From the NCBI RefSeq assembly GCF_035989265.1, contig NZ_JAYKZX010000003.1:2294001-2358000 (forward strand): a DNA stretch of 64,000 nt, read 5' to 3'. This document shows positions 56,066 through 64,000 of the stretch, piece by piece. This DNA comes from Sphingobium sp. HWE2-09 (GTDB taxonomy: Bacteria; Pseudomonadota; Alphaproteobacteria; Sphingomonadales; Sphingomonadaceae). Each line of letters opens with the position of its first letter. The stretch's first letter is position 1. A program made the position numbers and the translations under genes. Below the pieces are notes generated by a model, which saw only the letters and a list, made by a program, of their open reading frames with translations, ran no database searches and was not told the DNA's origin.

Positions 56066-56824
56066 ATGACCGACCAGCGACACACACCCGATGCCAGCGC
56101 GACGGCGCGACACCGACTGACGCGCGAAGGCGACGCGCAGACCGCAGCGATCGCGCGAAAACATGACGTGGATCAGGGGGCGGTCGTCGCCCTGTTGCTG
56201 GCGATGGAGCGCGGCGGCGGACGGCAGGCTCAGTTTAATCATCCCGATCTGGGCGGCATGGGCCAATGGTCGCGCGGCGGCATGCTAATGGTCGGCGACA
56301 TGTTCAACGCGGGCCTGAAGGCGAAGGTCGCCGCCCTGTGCGCGGATGTCGCGATGCTGGTTGGCGGCGATCTGCTGGCGAAGGATGCCGCTACCCCAGA
56401 TTCTCGCTGGTGGCCGGGCGATTTCGGACAGCCCGCATCGTCCGGATCGCAAAATCACCGGCGCTATGCGGTCTTTCCCGACATTCATCGCCTCGTGATT
56501 GACGATGGCGGGGCGGTGACGATCTACGACACGGCCGATCATCGGATCACGGGTCTGGGCCAGCAGCAGGGCAGTGGTCACTCGCTGACCCTGAACAGCC
56601 AGCATGGGCCGGTTCGGCTGGATAGTCTGGCCGTTGTGGATGGGGACGGCGTGCAGGATAGTCCGCCGCCAGCCGATACGGCTTCTCCTTCGCCCGATCG
56701 TGGAGAGGAAGAGGCTATGGCCGTTTTCGCCCAGATCGAGCGTCTTGCCGACCTGCATGCCAAGGGCATTGTGAGCCAGGCCGAGTTCGAGACGAAGAAG
56801 GCCGAATTGCTGGCGCGAATTTAA
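56066..56824 (+). CDS. SHOCT-domain protein of unknown function
   Basis: The 252-residue product has an N-terminal basic region (RHTPDASATARHRLTREGDA) and a middle beta-rich domain (MLMVGDMFNAGLKAKVAALC, RRYAVFPDIHRLVIDDGGAV) that looks like others found in sphingomonads. It ends in a SHOCT domain: IERLADLHAKGIVSQAEFET with KKAELLARI. SHOCT is a short C-terminal oligomerisation or binding module. Function is unknown. The gene stands between the deaminase and the catalase-family gene on the same strand. Confidence 0.8.
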   Translation: MTDQRHTPDASATARHRLTREGDAQTAAIARKHDVDQGAVVALLLAMERGGGRQAQFNHPDLGGMGQWSRGGMLMVGDMFNAGLKAKVAALCADVAMLVGGDLLAKDAATPDSRWWPGDFGQPASSGSQNHRRYAVFPDIHRLVIDDGGAVTIYDTADHRITGLGQQQGSGHSLTLNSQHGPVRLDSLAVVDGDGVQDSPPPADTASPSPDRGEEEAMAVFAQIERLADLHAKGIVSQAEFETKKAELLARI

Positions 56825-56969
56825 GCCCCCCTCCCCTAACATCCGCGATTTTTGCACGCGGGATTGATCGAGATCAAAAGCTGCCGACTGTGCTGGCAGC
56901 CCTTGCCCCTTCGCGGGAACGTGTCGCTTGGACAGGGGTTCACGGATGACGCCATAGTGAGGATGTCCG

Positions 56970-58055
56970 ATGACCCAATATATCCCCTTCAACCCTTCGG
57001 TCGAAACCGTCGCGCCGGATGAGCAGGAAACGATCGCAGGGCTGAAGGAGCAGTTCCAGACGATATTGGACACCACATCACAGGATTATGGCCATGCGGT
57101 CCGGTCCGTCCATGCCAAGGGGCATGGGCTGGCGCGAGGTGTTTTGGAGGTAGCGGCAGACCTGCCGCCCGAACTGGCGCAGGGGCTGTTCGCCAAGCCT
57201 GGCCGTTATGATGCCATCTTCCGGCTGTCGACCAATGCAGGCGACATATTGGATGATTCGATCCGGCTGCCGCGCGGTCTGGCGCTCAAGATCATGGGCG
57301 TAGAAGGCGCACGCCTGTCCGGATCGGAGGGCGATACGACGCAGGACTTCATCATGGTCAACGGCCCCGCTTTCGCCGCACCGGACCCCAAAGCGTTTCT
57401 GGGCAATCTGAAATTGCTCGCCAAGACCACGGACAAGGCGGAAGGCGCCAAGAAGCTGTTGTCGTCCGTGTTGCGCGGTGCGGAGGCGGCGCTGGAAGCG
57501 GTCGGCGTGGAATCATCGCTGCTCCAGACGCTGGGCGGAGCGAAGCCGGTCCATCCGCTGGGCGCGACCTATTATACCCAGACGCCCTATCGTTATGGCG
57601 CCTATATCGCCAAATTCTCGCTCGCGCCTGTATCGGCGATCAAGGACTATGCCGACGAGACGATCAACGCGACTGGACGACCCGACGCCATCCGGACAGC
57701 GGTGAACGAACTGTTGGTCGAGCAAGGCGGCGTATGGGAATTGCGCGTGCAGCTTTGCACTGACATCGACAAGATGCCGGTCGAAGACCCATCGGTGGAA
57801 TGGGACGAAGAGATCAGCCCCTATCGCACCGTGGCGATATTGACCGTCGAACCGCAGATCGCTTGGGAAAATGGTGCCAGCGAGAAGACGGAAGACGCGC
57901 TGTCGTTCAGCCCTTGGCATGGCTTGGCGGACCATCAGCCACTGGGCGGCGTCAATCGCGCGCGCAAGGAGAGTTACAAAATGTCCGCCGACTTCCGCGG
58001 GACGTTCAATGGCTGTCCTATGCATGAGCCGACACGCTTGGATGATGTTGTTTAG
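56970..58055 (+). CDS. Catalase-family protein (SrpA-like)
   Basis: The 361-residue product belongs to the short catalase family: RSVHAKGHGLARGVLEVAAD, FAKPGRYDAIFRLSTNAGDI, IRLPRGLALKIMGVEGARLS, and ATYYTQTPYRYGAYIAKFSL, with a final SPWHGLADHQPLGGVNRARK that is characteristic. Like other short members it is likely a heme peroxidase; I could not verify the heme ligand position. The ATG at 56970 has GAGG upstream. Downstream is the CRISPR locus, apparently unrelated. Confidence 0.87.
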   Translation: MTQYIPFNPSVETVAPDEQETIAGLKEQFQTILDTTSQDYGHAVRSVHAKGHGLARGVLEVAADLPPELAQGLFAKPGRYDAIFRLSTNAGDILDDSIRLPRGLALKIMGVEGARLSGSEGDTTQDFIMVNGPAFAAPDPKAFLGNLKLLAKTTDKAEGAKKLLSSVLRGAEAALEAVGVESSLLQTLGGAKPVHPLGATYYTQTPYRYGAYIAKFSLAPVSAIKDYADETINATGRPDAIRTAVNELLVEQGGVWELRVQLCTDIDKMPVEDPSVEWDEEISPYRTVAILTVEPQIAWENGASEKTEDALSFSPWHGLADHQPLGGVNRARKESYKMSADFRGTFNGCPMHEPTRLDDVV

Positions 58056-58219
58056 GATGGGGTGAGATGGATCGTTCCCGCTATCTTGTAAGCGCAATCC
58101 GGCGGGTAGCGGTGGTGCGAAGGCTCTACCCTACCGCGCTGCTGGCGGCCCGCCCCGCGCAGGCGGAGCCGTGGACGGGCAAACCGCTACGCCATGACAA
58201 CCAACTGATCGTTAAAAAC

Positions 58220-58244
58220 AAAAAAAGCGACGCCGTAGCGTCGC
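58220..58244 (-). terminator. Intrinsic terminator of the tracrRNA
   Basis: In the minus-strand RNA GCGACGC pairs with GCGTCGC around TACG (58227-58244) and is followed by seven T's (58226-58220). It is the best intrinsic terminator in the right half of the window. Confidence 0.85.
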
Positions 58245-58296
58245 CCTTATCTGGTGCGTACTAACACTTGTTAACTGCCAGACCGCGATCTCTGAT
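58220..58296 (-). ncRNA. Probable tracrRNA of the type II-C CRISPR locus
   Basis: Transcribed leftwards from just upstream of cas9, this RNA would be about 77 nt. It starts with an anti-repeat (TATCAGAGATCGCGGTCTGG, continuing CAGTTAAC), then a nexus-like hairpin (TAAC-AAGT-GTTA), a short linker, and a terminal hairpin GCGACGC-TACG-GCGTCGC followed by T7, an intrinsic terminator. This order is that of tracrRNAs with type II-C Cas9. No ORF accounts for it. The start point at A58296 is inferred from a promoter-like sequence (58303-58330). Confidence 0.75.
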
Positions 58297-58302
58297 ACGT
58301 CA

Positions 58303-58330
58303 TTTCTACCGCTGAAATCTTCCTGGTCAA
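58303..58330 (-). promoter_or_regulatory. Candidate tracrRNA promoter
   Basis: On the minus strand TTGACC (58330-58325) and TAGAAA (58308-58303) stand 16 bases apart. They would place the RNA start near A58296, just before the anti-repeat. Another TTGACC (58373-58378, plus strand) lies upstream of cas9 and could be its -35. Confidence 0.5.
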
Positions 58331-58425
58331 GCCCGTCTGTTTGCCGCCTCCATTTTGACCGCCAAACCGGACTTGACCTTTGGCCCTGCCCTTCCATTGT
58401 GGTCGTGACGGGGGAGTGAATAACA

Positions 58426-61400
58426 ATGACGGATAGTAAAGTCTGGCGCCTAGGTGCCGATCTGGGCGCCAATTCGCTCGGCTGGGCGGCGATTGAACTG
58501 GACGCGCCCGTGGACGGCAAACCGATCGGCATTCTCGCAGCCGGATCGCGCATCTTCAGCGACGGTCGCGATCCCAAGTCCGGCGCATCCTTGGCCGTGG
58601 ACCGTCGCGATGCGCGGGCGATGCGGCGACGGCGGGACCGGTTTCAGCAGCGGCAGCGGGCGCTGATCAAATATCTGATCGCCGATGGCCTGTTCCCTGC
58701 GGACGACGGTGCGCGCCAGGAGATGGCGGCGATCGATCCCTATGCGGTGCGGGCGCGCGCGCTGGACGAGGCGCTGACCTTGCCGGAATTGGGGCGTGCG
58801 CTGTTCCACCTCAACCAGCGGCGCGGCTTCAAGTCCAACCGCAAGGCCGATCGCAAGGCGGACGACGATGCCGGCAAGATCGCCGTCGGCATCGACCGCA
58901 CGCGTGACGCCATTGCTGAGGACGAAGCCGAAGCGGGGGCAGAACCGGGTAGCTGGACCTATGGCAAGTGGCTGTATGAGCGTCGTCTGGCGGGCAAAAG
59001 CGTCCGCACGCGACTGCGCCCGGAAAGCGGCGAAGGCGTCAAGGGCGATGGCTATGACTTCTACCCCGGCCGCGCGCTGATGGAGGAGGAATTCGACGCC
59101 ATCTGGGAAGCGCAGGCGCCGCACCACCCCGCCGTGCTGACCGATGCGGTTTACAAACGGCTGCGCGAGATCATCTTCTACCAACGTCCTTTGAAAGCGC
59201 CGCGGATCGGCATGTGTACGCTGATCGCGGGCGACCCGCGCCTGCCCAAGGCGCATCCGCTGTTCCAGCGCCGCCGCCTTCTGGAGGAACTGAACGCCCT
59301 GATGATCGTGCGCCCCGGCGAAGTCGCGCAGCGGTTGACGCATGAGGAGCGGGATATCCTTTTCCTGAAACTCAAGGACAAGGGCAAGGTCAGTTTCGAA
59401 AGCCTGCGCAAGACGTTGAAGCTGGATCCCGACGCGCGCTTCAACAAGGAAAGCGAAAATCGCACCGACCTGAAAGGCGATGAGGTGGCGGCCGCGATGG
59501 GGGCAAAGACGCGCTTCGGCAATCGCTGGGTGCATCTGTCCGTGGAAGCGCAATGGGATGTGATCGCGCGGATCGGCGAAGTCGAAAGCGATGCGGAAGA
59601 CGCGGCGTTCCGCACTTGGCTAAGCGAAACCTATGATCTGACGACGGAGCAGGCCCGCGCCGTCCTCAACGCGCCATTGCCGCAGGGCTATGGCCGTTTC
59701 GGGCTGACCGCGACCAGCAGGCTGATCGACGCCCTGCGCGATGGCGAAAAGGACGGGCGCGTGCTGGTCTATAGCGAGGCCGTCACGGCAGCGGGCCTGG
59801 GCCACCATAGCGACCTGCGTACCGGGGAAATCTTCGAGGACGACGAGGGACGCCCGCAGCTCCCCTATTATGGCGTCGCGCTGGAGCGGCACATCATGCC
59901 AGGCACGGGAGATCCATCCCATTCGGATGAAATGCGCGTCGGCCGCCTGACCAACCCGACCGTGCATATCGGACTCAACCAGCTACGCCGCATCGTCAAC
60001 CGCCTGATCCGCGCCTATGGCCCGCCCGCGGAAATCGCGATCGAACTGGCGCGCGAACTTAAGCTGACCGATGAGGATAAGAAACGGATCAACCGGGAGA
60101 ATAATGACAACCGGCTGGCGGCGGAGCGGCGGTCGGAGAAGCTGTTGGCCATCGGGCAGGCCGATAGCGGGGCGAACCGCGCGCTGCTCAAGCTGTGGGA
60201 AGAACTGAACCCTGCAAATGTGCTGGACCGGCGCTGCATCTATAGCGGGCAGCAGATTTCGATCGAGATGCTATTTTCCGCAGCGATCGAGGTGGATCAT
60301 ATCCTGCCTTTCACCGCCACGCTGGACGACAGCAATGGCAACAAGATTTTGTGTATGCGCGAAGCCAATCGCGAAAAGCGCAAACGATCCCCTTATGAGG
60401 CGTGGGGCCATACCGCCCGTTGGGAAGAGATCGCCGCTCGGGCCGCGCAGTTGCCCAAGAATAAACGCTGGCGTTTCGAACCCGACGCGATGGAGAAGTT
60501 CAAGGATGAAAGCGGCTTTCAGGCCCGGCATCTGGTCGATACCCAATATCTCGCCCGGCTGTCGCGCGAATATCTGGGCACGCTCTACCCCGATAAGGGC
60601 GAAGGCAGCGGGCATATCTGGGTGTCGCCGGGGCGGCTGACCGAAATGGTACGGCGCAAGCTGGGCCTCAACGACCTGTTGCCCGATCATAATTTCGGTG
60701 GCGGCGCGGACCAGGCGAAGAACCGGCTCGACCATCGCCACCATGCCATCGACGCGGTGGTGGTGGCGATCGTCGATCGCGGGATGCTGAACGCGATTGC
60801 GCGCGTTTCCGGTCAGGAGGGTGCCGAAGGGCGCGAGCGGATCAAGATTCCCGATCCTTGGGAAGGATTCCGCGACCATCTGCGCACCGCGGTCAACGCC
60901 ATCACCGTCAGCCACCGGACCGATCATGGCACGGCGTCCAAGGCCGGCCTGCCCAAGGGTCAGGATGCGACGGCGGGACGCCTGCATAACGATACCGCTT
61001 ATGGCTTCACCGGCGAAACCGACGCCAAGGGCAACAGCATCGTCGTGCGTCGCGTACCGCTGACCAGCTTCAAGAAATTGTCCGACCTGGATCGCGTCCG
61101 CGATGCCGACCTGAAGGCTGCGCTCTACCAGCATCTCGACGGCCTGGAGGGCAAGGCGTTCGAAAAGGCGATCGGGGAATTTGGCGTGCGCGAATGGCAC
61201 CCTTATGGCGGCGTTCGCCGCGTTCGCGTGGTCGAGCCTTTGACCGTCATCCCGATCCGTGACCGGAATGGACATATCTATAAGGGATATAAGGGCGATT
61301 CCAATTATCGTTACGACGTGTGGGAATTACCGGATGGGAAGTGGGTGGCGAATTGGCGGGATCAGGACGGACAGGCGATGTCCAGCGTCGTGTCCATGTT

Positions 61401-61758
61401 CGATGCCCATCAGGGCGCCGAACTGCCCCGACCCCATCCGGCGGCGCGCAAGGTGTTGAGTCTGCACCAGAATGACCTGCTGGCGATCGAGCGCGAGGGG
61501 GAGGCGATGAAGCTCATGCGTGTCGTGAAATTTGGGCAGAACGGCCAGATTACGCTCGCTGAGCATCAAGAATCCGGGGATTTGAAACGGCGGGACGCAG
61601 CGCCCAGGGACGATGACCCCTTCAAATATTTTTCGCCGACCAGCGGCGGGCTTAAAAAGGTCAAGGCCAGACAGGTGCGCATCGACGAGATCGGGCGCGT
61701 ACTCGATCCCGGCTTCCCGGCGCGCACGGCCCGCCGCAAGACGCGCAAGCGGACCTGA
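58426..61758 (+). CDS. cas9: CRISPR-associated endonuclease Cas9, type II-C
   Basis: The 1110-residue protein has the length of compact type II-C Cas9. RuvC-I is LGADLGANSLGW with Asp12; the Arg-rich bridge helix is RRDARAMRRRRDRFQQRQRA; RuvC-II is AEIAIELARELK with Glu540; HNH is EVDHILPFTATLDDSNGNKI with Asp624-His625 and Asn; RuvC-III is RLDHRHHAIDAVVVAIVDRG with His773 and Asp776. All catalytic residues I can check are present, so it should cut DNA with crRNA and tracrRNA. The C-terminal PAM-interacting part is unlike better-known Cas9s. GGGGAG lies before the start. cas1 follows 22 bases after the stop; the tracrRNA is divergent. Confidence 0.95.
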   Translation: MTDSKVWRLGADLGANSLGWAAIELDAPVDGKPIGILAAGSRIFSDGRDPKSGASLAVDRRDARAMRRRRDRFQQRQRALIKYLIADGLFPADDGARQEMAAIDPYAVRARALDEALTLPELGRALFHLNQRRGFKSNRKADRKADDDAGKIAVGIDRTRDAIAEDEAEAGAEPGSWTYGKWLYERRLAGKSVRTRLRPESGEGVKGDGYDFYPGRALMEEEFDAIWEAQAPHHPAVLTDAVYKRLREIIFYQRPLKAPRIGMCTLIAGDPRLPKAHPLFQRRRLLEELNALMIVRPGEVAQRLTHEERDILFLKLKDKGKVSFESLRKTLKLDPDARFNKESENRTDLKGDEVAAAMGAKTRFGNRWVHLSVEAQWDVIARIGEVESDAEDAAFRTWLSETYDLTTEQARAVLNAPLPQGYGRFGLTATSRLIDALRDGEKDGRVLVYSEAVTAAGLGHHSDLRTGEIFEDDEGRPQLPYYGVALERHIMPGTGDPSHSDEMRVGRLTNPTVHIGLNQLRRIVNRLIRAYGPPAEIAIELARELKLTDEDKKRINRENNDNRLAAERRSEKLLAIGQADSGANRALLKLWEELNPANVLDRRCIYSGQQISIEMLFSAAIEVDHILPFTATLDDSNGNKILCMREANREKRKRSPYEAWGHTARWEEIAARAAQLPKNKRWRFEPDAMEKFKDESGFQARHLVDTQYLARLSREYLGTLYPDKGEGSGHIWVSPGRLTEMVRRKLGLNDLLPDHNFGGGADQAKNRLDHRHHAIDAVVVAIVDRGMLNAIARVSGQEGAEGRERIKIPDPWEGFRDHLRTAVNAITVSHRTDHGTASKAGLPKGQDATAGRLHNDTAYGFTGETDAKGNSIVVRRVPLTSFKKLSDLDRVRDADLKAALYQHLDGLEGKAFEKAIGEFGVREWHPYGGVRRVRVVEPLTVIPIRDRNGHIYKGYKGDSNYRYDVWELPDGKWVANWRDQDGQAMSSVVSMFDAHQGAELPRPHPAARKVLSLHQNDLLAIEREGEAMKLMRVVKFGQNGQITLAEHQESGDLKRRDAAPRDDDPFKYFSPTSGGLKKVKARQVRIDEIGRVLDPGFPARTARRKTRKRT

Positions 61759-61780
61759 CGGGTAGCGGCGGGGGCCGGGG

Positions 61781-62704
61781 ATGGATCGGATCGTCGATAT
61801 CGCCACGGACGGCCGCCATCTGTCCACCTATCGCGGTTTCCTGATCGTATCCGAAGAGCGGGTGGAAGTCGGGCGGGTGCCGCTGGACGATGTCACCGCC
61901 GTCATCGTTCATGCGCATGGCGTCACCTGGTCCACCAACCTGATCGTCGCGCTGGCGCAGCGGGGCGCGGTGATGCTGCTGTGCGGCAGCAATCATGCCC
62001 CCGTCGCCGTCTGCCTGCCGCTGGACGGGCATCATGCCCAGAACAGCCGGATGCGGGCGCAGTGGGAGGCAGGAAAGCCGCTGTCCAAGCAACTCTGGCG
62101 GCGCATCATCATCGCCAAGATACGCTGGCAGGCGGCCGTGCTGGAGGCCAATGGCGTATCCGCCTCCGCCTTCGACCTGCTGGCGCGGCGCGTTGGATCG
62201 GGCGATCCGGACAATGTCGAGGCGCAGGCGGCGCGGCGTTACTGGCCGCTGCTGATGGGGGAAGGCTTTCGGCGCGACCGCGATGCCGAGGGCGTCAACG
62301 CCCTGCTCAACTATGGCTATACGGTGTTGCGATCGCTGTGCGCGCGCGCCGTCGTCGCATCCGGCCTGCATCCCTCGATTGGCGTGCATCACGCCAACCG
62401 GACCAACGCCTTTGCCCTGGCCGACGATCTGATCGAACCGTTCCGGCCGCTGGTCGATGCATTGGCCGTGCGCATCTTAGCGCGCGGGATAGAGGGCGTG
62501 ACGCCGGAGGCCAAGCGCGCCTTTGCCGGATTGATCGCGCTCGACCTGCCCGGCGCGGACGGCACCACCACGGTGGCAGGCGCCGCCAATCGCGCCGCGC
62601 AAAGCCTGGCCCGCGCCTTTCAGAGCGGGCAGGCGGCCGACATCATCCTGCCCGTTCCGCCATCCGCGCTGGAACTGGCAGGACTTGATTCGTTGCTCGC
62701 ATGA
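61781..62704 (+). CDS. cas1: CRISPR-associated integrase Cas1
   Basis: The 307-residue protein has the Cas1 order: N-terminal beta domain (MDRIVDIATDGRHLSTYRGF, VPLDDVTAVIVHAHGVTWST) and a helical catalytic part with Glu in DNVEAQAARRYWPLLMGE, His in VVASGLHPSIGVHHANRTNA, and Asp/Glu in LADDLIEPFRPLVD. It is of the type II kind. With Cas2 it integrates new spacers. It follows cas9 closely. Its stop codon overlaps the cas2 start (ATGA), but cas2 is interrupted by an insertion sequence, so spacer acquisition is probably lost. Confidence 0.93.
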   Translation: MDRIVDIATDGRHLSTYRGFLIVSEERVEVGRVPLDDVTAVIVHAHGVTWSTNLIVALAQRGAVMLLCGSNHAPVAVCLPLDGHHAQNSRMRAQWEAGKPLSKQLWRRIIIAKIRWQAAVLEANGVSASAFDLLARRVGSGDPDNVEAQAARRYWPLLMGEGFRRDRDAEGVNALLNYGYTVLRSLCARAVVASGLHPSIGVHHANRTNAFALADDLIEPFRPLVDALAVRILARGIEGVTPEAKRAFAGLIALDLPGADGTTTVAGAANRAAQSLARAFQSGQAADIILPVPPSALELAGLDSLLA

Positions 62705-62744
62705 GCGCCACCCAATTGAGCGGATACCGGCTGATGTGGATATT
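62701..62744 (+). pseudogene. cas2: cas2 remnant (first 14 codons, cut by the insertion sequence)
   Basis: The ATG at 62701 overlaps the cas1 stop by the ATGA pattern. The codons read MSATQLSGYRLMWI, which matches the beginning of type II Cas2 (usually L-S-G-Y-R-x-M-W-M-x-V-x-F-D-L-P). At about 62745 the sequence changes to the terminal repeat of an IS3-family element, so the rest of the gene is absent here. The remainder may be found on the far side of the element, outside the window. Confidence 0.8.
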
Positions 62745-62783
62745 TGAACCGCGCCGGATTTGCCGGAGGCGTTGGGTTGTGAG

Positions 62784-63689
62784 TCACGCTGCCATATCGA
62801 TGTTGTCCGCGGCAGCATAATATTGATCTTCGGCTTCGGCAGGCGGGATGTTGCCGATAGGCTCCAGCAGCCGGCGATTGTTGAACCAGTCGACCCATTC
62901 GAGCGTGGCATACTCGACCGCTTCGAAGCTGCGCCACGGTCCTCGCCGGTGGATCACCTCGGCTTTGTAAAGGCCGTTGATCGTCTCAGCCAAAGCATTG
63001 TCGTAGCTGTCGCCGACGCTGCCGACAGACGGCTCGATCCCGGCTTCGGCGAGGCGCTCGGTGTATTTGATGGACACGTATTGCGACCCGCGGTCGCTAT
63101 GATGGATGAGGCCGCCCCGATGGGCCGGCCGTCGATCATAAAGCGCCTGTTCCAGCGCATCGAGGACGAAGCTTGCGTGCGCTGTCCTGCTGGCTCGCCA
63201 GCCTACAATCCGCCTGGCGTAGGTATCGATGATGAAAGCGACGTAAACGAAGCCGGCCCAGGTCGCGACATAGGTAAAGTCGGATACCCACAGCATGTTC
63301 GGCGCTGGCGCGTAGAACCTGCGGTTAACGTGATCGAGCGGGCAAGCTGCTGCCTTGTCGCTGATGGTCGTGCGCACTGGCTTGCCCCGGATCACTCCGG
63401 CCAAGCCCATCTCGCGCATCAGCCGGGCGACCGTACAGCGGGCGACGGGCACGCCCTCCCGCATCATCTGCCGCCACACCTTGCGCACGCCGTAGACCGC
63501 GAAGTTCTCGGCGAACACGCGCGCGATCTCCGGCTTGAGGGCCGCATCCCGCCGCGCCCGCGCCGACAAGCGTGTCGGATCCTGTCGCTGCGCGACGCGC
63601 TCGTGATAAGTGGATGGGGCGATCGGCAGGACGCGGCAGATCGGCTCGACCCCATAGGCATCGCGGTGATCGTCAATGAACGCAATCAT
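62784..63689 (-). CDS. IS3-family transposase OrfB (integrase domain)
   Basis: The 301-residue product has the retroviral-integrase-type catalytic core with DDE residues: [20 protein letters not shown] (Asp), [20 protein letters not shown] (Asp) and [15 protein letters not shown] (Glu). The N-terminal HTH_21 region is [20 protein letters not shown]. It is complete and looks active. It overlaps orfA by 4 bases; IS3 elements usually make the fused OrfAB by ribosomal frameshifting at this junction. Confidence 0.93.
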   Translation of the reverse strand: MIAFIDDHRDAYGVEPICRVLPIAPSTYHERVAQRQDPTRLSARARRDAALKPEIARVFAENFAVYGVRKVWRQMMREGVPVARCTVARLMREMGLAGVIRGKPVRTTISDKAAACPLDHVNRRFYAPAPNMLWVSDFTYVATWAGFVYVAFIIDTYARRIVGWRASRTAHASFVLDALEQALYDRRPAHRGGLIHHSDRGSQYVSIKYTERLAEAGIEPSVGSVGDSYDNALAETINGLYKAEVIHRRGPWRSFEAVEYATLEWVDWFNNRRLLEPIGNIPPAEAEDQYYAAADNIDMAA

Positions 63690-64000
63690 CGCCGAAACGG
63701 GCGGTCGAGCTCCGCCTGAGCAAAATATGCCGATGCCTTGCGGAGAATCTCATTGGCCTGCCGCAGTTCGCGAACCTCGCGCTCCAGCGCCTTCACCCTG
63801 TCGGCAATTTCGGCTGGGACACCCGCCCGCTTACCGCTGTCGACCTCAGCCTTCTTCACCCACTCATGCAGCGTCGGCGGTGAGCAGCCGATCTTCTCGG
63901 CAATCGATACCACCGCGGCCCAGCGCGATGGGTAATCCCGCTCGTGATCCAGCACCATCCGGATCGCTCGCTCGCGTACTTCCGGCGCAAATTTGTTCGT
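63686..64000 (-). CDS. IS3-family transposase OrfA (5' end outside the window)
   Basis: The frame is open through the right edge: before the internal ATG at 63958 it reads [15 protein letters not shown], the usual start region of OrfA after a few more residues. It continues with a helix-turn-helix ([20 protein letters not shown]) and a leucine-zipper-like coiled coil ([20 protein letters not shown]) and ends [15 protein letters not shown] with one residue order varying. It binds the element ends and partners with OrfB. Confidence 0.88.
   Translation of the reverse strand, partial: TNKFAPEVRERAIRMVLDHERDYPSRWAAVVSIAEKIGCSPPTLHEWVKKAEVDSGKRAGVPAEIADRVKALEREVRELRQANEILRKASAYFAQAELDRPFRR

Larger units (their letters stand above)
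62745..64000 (-). mobile_element. IS3-family insertion sequence (runs off the right edge)
   Basis: The left end, TGAACCGCGCCGGATTTGCC, resembles the terminal repeat of IS3-family elements and follows directly on the interrupted cas2 sequence. Inside are the overlapping orfA and orfB of the transposase on the minus strand. The other end, which would carry the matching terminal repeat and the rest of cas2, is outside the window, so target duplication cannot be checked. Confidence 0.88.

Noticed and set aside
58067-58264. 65-residue plus-strand frame upstream of the CRISPR locus
   Set aside because: It runs through the tracrRNA terminator, has no ribosome-binding site and poor codon use.
62700-64000. 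Possible CRISPR array downstream of cas1
   Set aside because: No regularly spaced repeats are visible; all of this segment is accounted for by the cas2 remnant and the insertion sequence.

Overview
The window is high-GC chromosomal DNA from an alphaproteobacterium, most likely a member of the Sphingomonadaceae (Sphingobium/Sphingomonas type). The evidence is the family mix: FlgL/MotA/MotB, DUF4169, a glycine-rich double cold-shock protein, a ScfR-like regulator, an LptC-LptA pair, HisZ beside PurA, many TonB/extensin/LOG-type genes, and the dispersed short palindromes common in intergenic DNA of this group. Most of it is housekeeping backbone; the accessory pieces are a small islet at a tRNA-Gly (10.6-12.0 kb), an AT-richer patch (22.3-23.1 kb), and a CRISPR-Cas locus with an insertion sequence at the right edge (58.2-64.0 kb).

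Layout. 0-2.9 kb: end of a flagellar cluster (flgL, motA, motB). 2.9-9.5 kb: two-component pair, EF-hand protein, soluble PAS-chemoreceptor fragment, argG, a proline/alanine-rich membrane protein, DUF4169. 9.6-15.4 kb: LacI regulator, WcbI-like islet, tRNA-Gly, LysR regulator, ZnuD-like TonB receptor. 15.4-21.9 kb: NUDIX-DUF47 fusion with Pit phosphate transporter, ScfR-like regulator with a palindrome touching its start codon, LysR regulator, bestrophin. 22.3-30.5 kb: accessory genes, double cold-shock protein, rnd-lptC-lptA, recQ, FkbM methyltransferase. 30.5-38.0 kb: serine hydrolase, PhzF-like protein, the minus-strand yihY-fabI-DUF4160-DUF2442-aroC run, DnaJ-like protein, pdxH. 38.2-43.4 kb: an intact and a frameshifted dicarboxylate symporter, a second bestrophin, Pr6Pr-type membrane protein, FMN reductase. 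43.2-49.3 kb: purA, hisZ, a nonsense-disrupted DUF559 gene, serA and serC. 49.5-58.1 kb: extensin-like protein, LOG protein, pyrimidine nucleotidase, dapD, a frameshifted response regulator beside a LOV-HTH photoreceptor, nitroreductase, deaminase, SHOCT protein, catalase-family protein.

The most notable system is a type II-C CRISPR-Cas locus. A probable tracrRNA is transcribed leftwards from just upstream of cas9. Cas9 (1110 aa) retains every RuvC and HNH catalytic residue I could check, and cas1 follows. The cas2 start codon overlaps the cas1 stop, but cas2 is cut after about 14 codons by an IS3-family element that runs off the window. Interference could still work, while spacer acquisition should be impaired unless cas2 is supplied elsewhere. 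No repeat-spacer array lies inside the window; it would have to be beyond the insertion sequence or elsewhere.

Several genes carry apparent inactivating lesions: the second symporter (two frame changes plus a missing segment), the response regulator (one base in a G6 run), DUF559 (one TAA codon) and cas2 (IS insertion). The first two could also be sequence errors. I could not run searches, so family names rest on motifs and length recognised by eye.
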